Shown here: positions 54,208 to 62,153 of the stretch, piece after piece | How positions within the stretch are numbered: position 1 is the stretch's first letter | Layout of the letters: every line of letters starts with the position of its first letter | Source: Kocuria rosea subsp. polaris | Lineage (GTDB): Bacteria > Actinomycetota > Actinomycetes > Actinomycetales > Micrococcaceae | DNA length: 64,000 nucleotides | Assembly (NCBI GenBank): GCA_023896275.1 | Contig: MLDA01000011.1 | Span: forward strand, 62,001-126,000 | Direction: 5' to 3' | Position numbers and translations under genes: made by a program | The notes under the pieces: model-generated | Told to the model about the DNA's origin: nothing | The model's input: the letters and a program-made list of their open reading frames with translations, nothing else | Databases searched by the model: none

Positions 54208-55488
54208 ATGAAACGCACTCAGGTCACGTGGGTTGCCTTGGCCACGGCCGCTGCCCTTCTCGGCAGTACGGCAGGCTCGGCTCAGGCAACGGAGACCCCG
54301 CCCGATGTACCCAGCAAACCGGGTTACACCCTCGACTTCGCCGAGGAGTTCAACGGCACATCCCTCAACACCGATCGGTGGTACCCGTACTACCTGCCGC
54401 ACTGGGTCGAGCCGGAGAACATGTCCGACACCGCCGCTCGCTACACGGTGTCGGACGGCACGATCAAGCTGCGCGTCGAGGAGGACCAGCCGCCGTGGAA
54501 TCCTGACCAGGACGGCACGGTCGTCTCATCCGCCATTCAGACGTTCAACGCCCCCAACTGGCACAAGTTCAACGGCTCGGCGGTGAATCGAAACGACCAA
54601 ACGAACTTCAACGGATATACCACCAAGTACGGCTACGTCGAGACGCGCGCAAAGCTCTCCAACGCTGGCGGCGGTGGGCATCAGGCCGTGTGGTTAGTCG
54701 GAACGGACACCTCAACGACGGCCCAGCCGGAAATCGACTTCATCGAGACGTTCTTCAGCACCCCGGACAAGTGGCGCATCGCGGCCTACGGCTGGGGGGA
54801 TCCCGATTTCTTGTCATCGTGGGCAATGGAGGAAGTGCCCGTCAGTGGGACGCCCACCGAGGAGTTTCACGTCTACGGCATGGACTGGACGCCCTGGGGG
54901 CTCAAGTTCTACTACGACGGGGAGCTGGTGAAGACCATCAACGATGCCCCCAACCAGCCCATGGGATTCGTGGTGAACATCTACACCGGTGCCGGTTCCG
55001 GCGCTCCCAACGACGTCTGGCCGAAACAGTGGGAAGTCGACTACCTGCGCGTGTTCAAAGACCAGAGCGGCTACTCCGAAGAACTCTCTTCCACCTGGAA
55101 GGTGCTGGCGAATCGCCACCTTCCCGGATACCTGAACATCGAGCCGAATGACGGCGTCGTGCGCTTCGGCGACGTGCCGATGAGCTACTGGAGCGCCCAC
55201 TGGGTGCCCGAAACCGGCGCTTCAGGGGATACTCGCCTCCGCAATCGGTGGACCAACGAGTTCTTGTACCTCGACAACGACACCGCAAAGCACGGCACCG
55301 TAAGCTCCACTCAGACATCAGCTGATTGGCAGAGAACCGAAATCACTTCGACGTGGTTCCGCTTGAACAACCGCGCTGCTGACGGAGCCATCCATGTCGA
55401 GAACAACACCGGCTACCCGGAGTTCGGCTTGGTTCCATCCAACTGGTGGTCCTCGCACTGGACTCTGAAACCGGCCCCAGCCGCGTAA
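54208..55488 (+). CDS. secreted GH16-family endo-glycosidase
   Basis: 426 residues. Sec signal peptide, cleavage near SAQA-TE at about residue 27. Catalytic GH16 motif EIDFIE with nucleophile Glu175 and acid/base Glu180. GH16 enzymes cut beta-1,3- or beta-1,4-linked glucans or galactans, for example laminarin or agar. The C-terminal about 130 residues (TWKVLANRHLPGYLNIEPNDGVV onward; three WSAHW/WWSSHW-like repeats) look like a sugar-binding beta-trefoil-type domain. AGGAAG precedes the ATG. Products could be taken up by the ABC importer next door. Confidence 0.92.
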   Translation: MKRTQVTWVALATAAALLGSTAGSAQATETPPDVPSKPGYTLDFAEEFNGTSLNTDRWYPYYLPHWVEPENMSDTAARYTVSDGTIKLRVEEDQPPWNPDQDGTVVSSAIQTFNAPNWHKFNGSAVNRNDQTNFNGYTTKYGYVETRAKLSNAGGGGHQAVWLVGTDTSTTAQPEIDFIETFFSTPDKWRIAAYGWGDPDFLSSWAMEEVPVSGTPTEEFHVYGMDWTPWGLKFYYDGELVKTINDAPNQPMGFVVNIYTGAGSGAPNDVWPKQWEVDYLRVFKDQSGYSEELSSTWKVLANRHLPGYLNIEPNDGVVRFGDVPMSYWSAHWVPETGASGDTRLRNRWTNEFLYLDNDTAKHGTVSSTQTSADWQRTEITSTWFRLNNRAADGAIHVENNTGYPEFGLVPSNWWSSHWTLKPAPAA

Positions 55489-55494
55489 CCCGCC

Positions 55495-55524
55495 GCCGTG
55501 GGTCGGGTTCGCCCGACCCACGGC
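55495..55524 (+). terminator. UUCG-loop hairpin between GH16 and lipoprotein genes
   Basis: A perfect 13-bp GC-rich stem closed by a TTCG loop (arms 55495-55507 and 55512-55524). It lies seven bases after the GH16 stop region and six bases before AGGAGG of the lipoprotein gene. There is no T run. It may stabilise or partly terminate the GH16 mRNA, giving lower lipoprotein expression. Confidence 0.6.
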
Positions 55525-55541
55525 CCCGACAGGAGGCCGCA

Positions 55542-56165
55542 ATGCCCCGAAAATACACTCTGACCGGGTGCGCAATCGCTGTGGTGCTTCTCTCCGGTTG
55601 CGCCAACGCTCTGGATAGCGGCACCGATCCCGCACCCGCCACCGCCTCCGAGCACCAACCGCAACGCGACGGGGAGTCCTCGTTGTGGCACGTGGAAGGG
55701 GCGGCGACGTCGTTGCCTGAAGACGACCCTGATGTCATCGCCCTGCAACGGGCCGTGGCTCTCCATTCGGCCGCAGTGGACAACCGCAGCGCCGGCAATG
55801 TTGAGGACACGCTGGATGCTGAATACCAGCACTACTCCGACGGGTTCAGCCGAATGCTCGAGGACCAGAATCACCGCGCGTCAACCGAAGACCTGTATCA
55901 GGATCATGACCTTCAGACGCGGCAGCTCGGCGTCGCCTGGACAACGTCGAGCCTCTCAGCGGATCGCAACCGGGCCGTTGTCGGCTTCGAGTCGATCTTC
56001 GAGTTCACCGCGGGCGATGAGACCTACCTGAATGAACGCGAGCTCGAGCTCGACGAGCGCTACGCACAACCACGTGAGATCACGCTGGTACGCGCCGGTG
56101 AAGAATGGGTCATCGACAACATCGAAAAGGGGCCGCTGAGAGCAGCTGCAACGCTGGGCTCCTGA
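55542..56165 (+). CDS. lipoprotein of unknown function
   Basis: 207 residues with a lipobox (VVLLSGC, Cys at about 20). The mature part is hydrophilic: an acidic/polar linker, then a domain about residues 60-200 (ALQRAVALHSAAVDNRSAGNVEDTLDAEYQHYSDGFSRML; VVGFESIFEFTAGDETYL; GEEWVIDNIE). The second half resembles NTF2-like folds, as in nuclear-transport-factor lipoproteins, but I am not sure. AGGAGG precedes the ATG. Follows the GH16 gene; may be an accessory surface protein. Confidence 0.78.
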   Translation: MPRKYTLTGCAIAVVLLSGCANALDSGTDPAPATASEHQPQRDGESSLWHVEGAATSLPEDDPDVIALQRAVALHSAAVDNRSAGNVEDTLDAEYQHYSDGFSRMLEDQNHRASTEDLYQDHDLQTRQLGVAWTTSSLSADRNRAVVGFESIFEFTAGDETYLNERELELDERYAQPREITLVRAGEEWVIDNIEKGPLRAAATLGS

Positions 56166-56217
56166 GTACGGCTCACCACCTCACTGAGACGCGGGTCGCC
56201 TTCAAGTCCCGAAGCGC

Positions 56218-57888
56218 TCAGCCTGTCGTCTGGATCACCAACGACGACGGCCGGTACCGCAGGGCGATGAGCAGTTCCGCCCGGGTGCCGGCGTCGTTCA
56301 GGTCCCGGCCGGTCAGATCGGCGATCTGGGCGATCTGGCGGCGCACGCTGTTGCGGTGCAGCCCGGTCGCCTTCGCCGTCGCGTCCCATCCCCCGTGCGC
56401 CTCGAGCCAAGCCTCGAGCACGTCGAGCAGCGCGGCGGCGCGGTCGGGCTCGAGCTCGCGCAGCGGGCCGAACGCGTGCTCGAACAGCAGCCCGCCGGCC
56501 TGTCTCCCGAGCAGCGACGGCACGGAGACCGGGTCCCCGGAGGCCCGCAGCGTGCGGCCGGCCTCCATCGCCCGGGCGCGCAGCACCGCCAGCCGCCGGT
56601 GCGTCTCGGGCAACTCGGACACTTCGACGGGGTCCGAGACCGCGAGCCGCCAGCCGAGCGCCTCGACCTCGTTCACGACCGGCGCCTCGACACCCAGGCG
56701 CGTGATCGCGGTGAAACCGAAGTCGGTGAGCTCGACGAGCTTGGTGTCGAAGATCCGCCGCCACTGCAGGATCGCGCCGGCCCGGTCGTGCCGGGCGGTC
56801 GGGCGCGAGCTGCGGCCGCGTTCGACCGGGGCCGGTTCGGCACGGCCGTCGGCCCGGAAGCCCTGCACCACCCGCAGGCGGGACCCGCTCGGTGCCGACG
56901 CGCTCTGCGCCGCCAGCTCGACGACTTCGCGCCGCTCGATCGCGCCCTCCTCCGCGGACCGCAGCAGCAGCCCGGTCGCCAGCTGGCTCGGCGCGAGCGC
57001 GCCCTCCGTGCGCTGGCGCAGGAGCGCCTCCAACAGCGAGATCGCCGTCCCGACGACGGACTGCTCGGCCGTGTCGAGGGGCCGCTCCGCTCCGAGGACG
57101 AGGGCGCCGAGGGTTTCGTCGCGGGCGCCGCGCAACGGGTGAGCGGCGATCCAGCCGGATCCCGCTGCCTCCGGCCGCCGCGTTTCCACGCGCGGCCCCC
57201 GGCCAGCGAAGAGCCCCTGCAGGACGTCGTCGAGCACGGCCTGTTCGGGCACGCCGACCCGCGACTTCGCGGCGACGGCCCGGGCTCGGGTGCGCCGGTT
57301 CGCACCGGCGACCATCGCCCATCCGGGCACGGTGCGCATGAGCGCCTCGAGCAGGTCTGCCTCCGGCCTCGGAGCCAGCACCGCCCGCATCAGGTGGCGA
57401 TTGCCCTCGGCCATCCGGCGCATGACGCGCACGTTCTCCGCCTCGAGCAGCCGCGCAAACTCGAGTCCGAGCGCCGCGAACGGCACGTCCGCGGGCGCCT
57501 CGACAAGCGTCAGCCGGTGCCGCCGGCAGGCGTCGACGAGCGCGCCCGGCACCTCGTCGAAATAGGGGTGCAGCCCGAAGACCAGGGCCGAAACGTTGAC
57601 TCGCGTCAGCCGTTGCACGTACCGGTCGACGGCGTCCGGCGCGCCCCCGTCACCGACGAACGGCAGACCCGCCGTCAGCACGACCTCGCGCTCGAGCAGG
57701 TACGGCGTTGGATCCTCCAGCTCGCTCGGTTCGACCCAGCGCACGGGAAGGGGGGCACCTGAGTCGGTGCCGGCGTCGTACACCCTGCGGACACCCGCGG
57801 GCAGGCCCGACAGGAAGCGTTCGAGCGGGACGCTCGCGAGGCCCGCGCCGGCCTCGGCGACGCCTTCGCGTGGTGCAGATCGACTCAT
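56218..57888 (-). CDS. PucR-family transcriptional regulator
   Basis: 556 residues. N-terminal PucR sensory domain (PLERFLSGLPAGVRRVYDAG; YLLEREVVLTAGLPFV; VSALVFGLHPYFDEVPGALVDACRRHRLTLVEAPADVPF). A central GAF-like or linker region and the C-terminal helix-turn-helix (WDATAKATGLHRNSVRRQIAQIADLTGRDL) follow. Divergent from the permease and amine oxidase genes, so it probably controls them. Promoter TTACAG-17-TAGAAT ends eight bases before the ATG, so the mRNA is nearly or fully leaderless. An inverted repeat straddles the start codon. Confidence 0.9.
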   Translation of the reverse strand: MSRSAPREGVAEAGAGLASVPLERFLSGLPAGVRRVYDAGTDSGAPLPVRWVEPSELEDPTPYLLEREVVLTAGLPFVGDGGAPDAVDRYVQRLTRVNVSALVFGLHPYFDEVPGALVDACRRHRLTLVEAPADVPFAALGLEFARLLEAENVRVMRRMAEGNRHLMRAVLAPRPEADLLEALMRTVPGWAMVAGANRRTRARAVAAKSRVGVPEQAVLDDVLQGLFAGRGPRVETRRPEAAGSGWIAAHPLRGARDETLGALVLGAERPLDTAEQSVVGTAISLLEALLRQRTEGALAPSQLATGLLLRSAEEGAIERREVVELAAQSASAPSGSRLRVVQGFRADGRAEPAPVERGRSSRPTARHDRAGAILQWRRIFDTKLVELTDFGFTAITRLGVEAPVVNEVEALGWRLAVSDPVEVSELPETHRRLAVLRARAMEAGRTLRASGDPVSVPSLLGRQAGGLLFEHAFGPLRELEPDRAAALLDVLEAWLEAHGGWDATAKATGLHRNSVRRQIAQIADLTGRDLNDAGTRAELLIALRYRPSSLVIQTTG

Positions 57889-57925
57889 GAGAGTCGATTC
57901 TAGGATAAAATTGCCCATTCTGTAA
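57879..57925 (-). promoter_or_regulatory. PucR gene promoter with inverted repeat over the start codon
   Basis: On the minus strand: -35 TTACAG (57920-57925), 17 bases, -10 TAGAAT (57897-57902). ATCGACTC-TCAT-GAGTCGAT (57879-57898) is an 8-bp inverted repeat whose loop and right arm hold the ATG. It may be an operator for autoregulation or an mRNA hairpin that hides the start codon. Confidence 0.55.
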
Positions 57926-57992
57926 GGCAGCTCACATGCGACGCTGGGTGTGAACGGACGAGGCCCCCACCCCGCTGGAAAAGGATTCACCC

Positions 57993-59492
57993 ATGATCGA
58001 CACTCACGCGACAGTGCCGCCGCGCGAACCGTTGGCTCGCCAGCTGGCACGGCGCAAGCCCATCGAACAGATGGTCGCCGCCGCCGGAACCGACGGCAGC
58101 GCGAACAGCGGGCGGCTCAAGCGCTCGCTCGGCGTCTGGCAGCTGACCATGATCAGCGTCGGCGCCACGCTCGGCACCGGCATCTTCGTCGTCCTCGGCT
58201 CCTCCGTGCCGATGGCCGGCCCCGCCGTCTGGATCTCCTTCCTGATCGCCGGCGTCGCGGCCCTGCTCTCCGCCGTGTCCTACGCCGAGATGGCCGGCGC
58301 CGTCCCGGTCTCCGGCTCGAGCTACTCATACACGTACGCGACGATGGGTGAGGGCCTGGCGTGGGTCTGCGGGTGGTGCCTCGTCCTCGAGTACGGCGTC
58401 TCCGTCGCCGCCGTCGCCGTCGGCTCCGCCGAATACGTCAACGAGACGCTCAGCATCTTCGGGCTGGGCCTGCCGGCCGCACTCTCCGCCCCGCCCGGCG
58501 GCGCTGACGGCTCCGTCATCAACTTGCCGGCGATCGTGCTCGTACTGCTCGCGATGCTCCTGTTGATCCGCGGCATCTCAGAGGCCGCGTGGGTCAACAC
58601 GATCATGGTCGTGATTAAGATCGGCGTGCTGCTGCTCTTCATCGGCATCGCCTTCTCGGCCTTCCAGGCCTCGCACTACGAGACCCTGCTGCCCATGGGC
58701 GCCGCCGGCATGTCCGCTGCCGCCTCCCGCCTCTTCTTCTCCTACATCGGCTTCGACGCCGCCTCCACGGCCGGCGAAGAGGCGAAGAACCCGCAGCGCG
58801 ATCTGCCTCGGGCCATCATCGCCTCGATGGCGATCGTGACCGGCCTCTACATCCTCGTCGCCATTGCGGCGGTCGGCGCCCGCCAGTGGGACTGGTTCGA
58901 CGGCACGGAGGCGGCCCTCCTCGTCATCCTGCAGGAGCTGACGGGTGCCAAGTGGATCTCGCTGATCTTCGCGGTCGGCGCCGTCGTCGCCATCGCCTCC
59001 GTGGTCCTCACGGTGCTCTACGGCCAGACCCGCATCCTGATGACCATGGCCCGCGACGGTATGGTCCCGCGCATCCTCGGCCGCGTTTCCAAGCGGACCG
59101 GCACCCCTGCCGCCGGCACGCTCATCTGCGGCAGCGTCATCGCGGTCATCGCCGGCCTCATCCCGCTGGGCCAGCTGGCCGACGCCACGAGCATCGGCAC
59201 CCTGTTCGCCTTCATGCTGGTCAACCTCTCGGTGATCTACCTGCGCCGGGCCCGTCCCGACATGGAGCGCACCTTCCGGGTGCCGCTGTTCCCGTTTGTC
59301 CCGCTGCTCGGCGCGGGCATGTGCGTCTACCTCATGGTCAATCTGGGCCTGTCCACGTGGTGGGTCTTCCTCGCCTGGATGGTCGTCGGCGCCCTCGTCT
59401 ACCTGGGCTACGGACGCCGCCACTCGACGGCGAGCCTCGCGGCCCGCTTGGCCGCCGCGGAGCACGCCGACGCCGCCCGCCCCACGCCCTGA
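57993..59492 (+). CDS. APC-superfamily permease, CAT type
   Basis: 499 residues, 12-14 helices. A 45-residue hydrophilic N-terminus precedes LKRSLGVWQLTMISVGATLGTGIFVVLG, the conserved first helix of cationic amino-acid transporters. FFSYIGFDAASTAGEEAKNPQRDLPRAI is the CAT signature in helix 6/7. Imports amino acids, plausibly the substrate of the oxidase encoded 28 bases downstream. GGAAAAGGA lies before the ATG. Controlled in all likelihood by the divergent PucR gene. Confidence 0.92.
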   Translation: MIDTHATVPPREPLARQLARRKPIEQMVAAAGTDGSANSGRLKRSLGVWQLTMISVGATLGTGIFVVLGSSVPMAGPAVWISFLIAGVAALLSAVSYAEMAGAVPVSGSSYSYTYATMGEGLAWVCGWCLVLEYGVSVAAVAVGSAEYVNETLSIFGLGLPAALSAPPGGADGSVINLPAIVLVLLAMLLLIRGISEAAWVNTIMVVIKIGVLLLFIGIAFSAFQASHYETLLPMGAAGMSAAASRLFFSYIGFDAASTAGEEAKNPQRDLPRAIIASMAIVTGLYILVAIAAVGARQWDWFDGTEAALLVILQELTGAKWISLIFAVGAVVAIASVVLTVLYGQTRILMTMARDGMVPRILGRVSKRTGTPAAGTLICGSVIAVIAGLIPLGQLADATSIGTLFAFMLVNLSVIYLRRARPDMERTFRVPLFPFVPLLGAGMCVYLMVNLGLSTWWVFLAWMVVGALVYLGYGRRHSTASLAARLAAAEHADAARPTP

Positions 59493-59520
59493 TCCCCCTG
59501 CCTCGAAGGAACCGAGCACC

Positions 59521-61239
59521 ATGACTGAAAACACCTCCTCCACCACCGCCACCGCGGGTGCCGCCGCGACGGAGCTGCCGCCCGTGACCATGCTGAACCC
59601 GGACTTCCCGTTCAGCTACGACCACTACCTGCAGAACCCGGCCGGGCTCGGCTCGGTCCCCGCCGAGCAGCACGGCACCGAGGTCGCCGTCGTCGGCGCC
59701 GGCCTCTCCGGCCTGGTGGCCGCCTACGAGCTCATGAAGCTCGGCCTCAAGCCCGTCATCTACGAGGCCGGCCACATCGGCGGCCGCCTCAAGACCGCCG
59801 CGTTCGACGGCGCCCCGGGCGTCACGGTCGACCTGGGCGGCATGCGCTTCCCGGTCTCGGGCAAGTCGTTCTACCACTACGTCGAGATGTTGGGCCTCGA
59901 GACCGAGGAGTTCCCGAACCCGCTCTCGCCGGCGGCCCCGAGCACCGTGATCGAGCTCGCGGGTGTCAAGCACTACGCCGAGACCGAGGCCGACCTTCCG
60001 GACTTCTTCCACGAGGTCTCCGACGCGTGGAGCGCGGCGTTGAAGGAGCACGCCATGTTCTCCGAAATGCAGGAGGCGCTGCGCACTCGCGACGTGCCGC
60101 GCATCAAGGAGATCTGGAACGCCATGATCCCGGCGTTCGACGAGCAGACGTTCTACGGCTTCATCGCGGCGAGCCGTTCCTTCAAGGAGGCCGGCTTCGA
60201 GCACCGCGAGGCGTTTGGCCAGGTCGGCTTCGGCTCGGGCGGCTGGGACACCGACTTCCCGAACTCGATCCTCGAGATCCTGCGCGTCGTCTACACCAAC
60301 GCGGACGACGAGCACCGCGGCATCGTCGGCGGCGCCCAGCGGCTGCCCGAGGCGCTGTGGAACCACGCCCCGGACGATCTCGAGTTCTGGCCCGCCGGCA
60401 CCTCTTTGGCCAGCCTGCACCACGGCAGCACCCGCGGCGCCGTCGCCAGCATCTCCCGCGGCCCGGCGACCGACGACCGGCCCGAGGGCGACCTGCTGAT
60501 CACCGACAAGTGGGGTCACACGGCCGCCTACGCGACTGCCGTCGTCACGTGCCAGACCTGGCTGCTCTCCACGCGCATCCACACCGAGGAAACGCTGTTC
60601 GCTCCCGGATTGTGGACCGCGATCGAGCGCAACCACTACATGCAGTCGTCGAAGACCTTCGTCATGGTGGACCGCCCGTTCTGGAAGGAACGCGACCCCC
60701 AGACCGGCCGCGACACGCTGTCGATGACGCTCACGGACCGGCTGCCACGCGCGACCTACCTGCTCGACAACGGCCCGGACGCGCCGGCCGTCATCCTGTT
60801 GTCCTACACCTGGAACGACGACGCCCTCAAGTGGCTATCGCTCGACGCCGACGAGCGCGTGCGCCTCATGCTGCACTCTCTGGCCCAGATCTACCCGGAC
60901 GTCGACATCGCCTCGCACATCGTGGGCGAGCCGATCACCGTCTCGTGGGAAGCCGACCCGAACTTCATGGGCGCCTTCAAGGCGAACCTCCCCGGGCACT
61001 ACCGCTATCAGCAGCGACTCTTCACCCACTTCAAGCAGGACGAACTGCCGGCGCACCAGCGCGGTATCTTCCTTGCCGGCGACGACGTCTCCTTCACAGC
61101 CGGATGGGCCGAGGGAGCCGTGACCACCGGACTTAACGCGGTGTGGGGCGTCGTGAACCACCTCGGCGGGGCGAGCCACCCGGAGAACCCCGGGCCCGGC
61201 GAGGTAATCGACGAGATCGGCCCTCTGCCGCTTGACTAG
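59521..61239 (+). CDS. flavin amine oxidase (L-amino-acid oxidase/monooxygenase type)
   Basis: 572 residues. FAD-binding GxGxxG in VAVVGAGLSGLVAAYELMKLG, then EAGHIGGRLKT and DLGGMRFP, and the C-terminal FAD motif IFLAGDDVSFTAGWAEGAVTTGLNAVWG. The opening FPFSYDHYLQNPAGLGSVP resembles tryptophan 2-monooxygenase and lysine 2-monooxygenase proteins. The reaction is oxidative decarboxylation of an amino acid to an amide, or deamination. No amidase gene follows that would complete an indole-acetate or lysine route. AAGGAACCGAGCACC precedes the ATG. Confidence 0.9.
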   Translation: MTENTSSTTATAGAAATELPPVTMLNPDFPFSYDHYLQNPAGLGSVPAEQHGTEVAVVGAGLSGLVAAYELMKLGLKPVIYEAGHIGGRLKTAAFDGAPGVTVDLGGMRFPVSGKSFYHYVEMLGLETEEFPNPLSPAAPSTVIELAGVKHYAETEADLPDFFHEVSDAWSAALKEHAMFSEMQEALRTRDVPRIKEIWNAMIPAFDEQTFYGFIAASRSFKEAGFEHREAFGQVGFGSGGWDTDFPNSILEILRVVYTNADDEHRGIVGGAQRLPEALWNHAPDDLEFWPAGTSLASLHHGSTRGAVASISRGPATDDRPEGDLLITDKWGHTAAYATAVVTCQTWLLSTRIHTEETLFAPGLWTAIERNHYMQSSKTFVMVDRPFWKERDPQTGRDTLSMTLTDRLPRATYLLDNGPDAPAVILLSYTWNDDALKWLSLDADERVRLMLHSLAQIYPDVDIASHIVGEPITVSWEADPNFMGAFKANLPGHYRYQQRLFTHFKQDELPAHQRGIFLAGDDVSFTAGWAEGAVTTGLNAVWGVVNHLGGASHPENPGPGEVIDEIGPLPLD

Positions 61240-61365
61240 GCGGGACACCCCACGGAGCGTCATCTGCGACGCGAAGTGGACCCGGGCAGCGGCGTCTACT
61301 AGCTTCGACATTTAGACCCACTGTCCGGGCGCCAGCGTCGGTGCCCACGTCCGGGAGGAATCCTG

Positions 61366-62145
61366 ATGACCGAGACATTCAACGTCCCGACGGCCGGCAG
61401 CGCACCTACCCCGGCCGGCAGCCCAAGCCGTCGGAGCCTGCTGGCCGGAGTGGGCGCCCTAGCGGCGCTCTCCGGCCTGGCCGCCTGCGCACCCGCCCCC
61501 GCGGCGGAGCACGAGGGAACTCCGGCACCGACCACCCCCGAGGAGGCGCTGAGCCTGCTCAAGGCCGGCAACGAGCGCTTCGCCGCCGGCGAGGCAAACC
61601 ATCCAAACCAGGGCATCGACGCGCGCACCGATGTGGCAGGGCACCAAACGCCCTGGGCACTCGTCCACGGCTGCGTCGATTCGCGCGTCGCCCCCGAGCT
61701 TGTCTTCGACCAGGGCATTGGCGACATGTTCACCACGCGGACCGCGGGCGCCGTCCTCGACGACACCCTCGTCGGGAGTATGGAGTTCGCCGTCGGCAGC
61801 CCCTACGAGGTCCCCGCGCTCATCATCCTGGGCCACACCGGCTGCGGCGCCGTCACGGCCACGGTTGACGCGGTGGCCGCCGACCCCGAGAACCCCCAGG
61901 CCCCCGGCGAAGTCGCCGACATCGTCGACGAGATCGCACCCGGGGTCCGCGACACGACCCCGGTGGCAGATCCGTCGGAGTTTGTTGATTCCGTCGTCAG
62001 CGCGAATACCGTCGCCGTTGCGGAGGCGCTCGTCGAGCGATCGGAGATCATTCGGGCCGCCGTCGCCGCGGGCCGAACGCGCGTCGTCCCTGCGGTCTAC
62101 AATCTCGAGACGGGGCTGGTTGATTGGGCTCCGGGCCGGGCCTGA
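61366..62145 (+). CDS. exported beta-class carbonic anhydrase
   Basis: 259 residues. Zinc ligands Cys103 (HGCVDSR), His157 and Cys160 (LGHTGCGAV), with Asp105-Arg107 as the catalytic dyad of beta-carbonic anhydrases. The N-terminus carries SRRSLLAGVGALAALSGLAAC: a twin-arginine motif and a lipobox (Cys41), so it may be exported folded by Tat and lipid-anchored. It interconverts CO2 and bicarbonate at the cell surface. GGGAGGA lies before the ATG. Single gene with a 126-base upstream spacer. Confidence 0.92.
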   Translation: MTETFNVPTAGSAPTPAGSPSRRSLLAGVGALAALSGLAACAPAPAAEHEGTPAPTTPEEALSLLKAGNERFAAGEANHPNQGIDARTDVAGHQTPWALVHGCVDSRVAPELVFDQGIGDMFTTRTAGAVLDDTLVGSMEFAVGSPYEVPALIILGHTGCGAVTATVDAVAADPENPQAPGEVADIVDEIAPGVRDTTPVADPSEFVDSVVSANTVAVAEALVERSEIIRAAVAAGRTRVVPAVYNLETGLVDWAPGRA

Positions 62146-62153
62146 CCGGCCTC

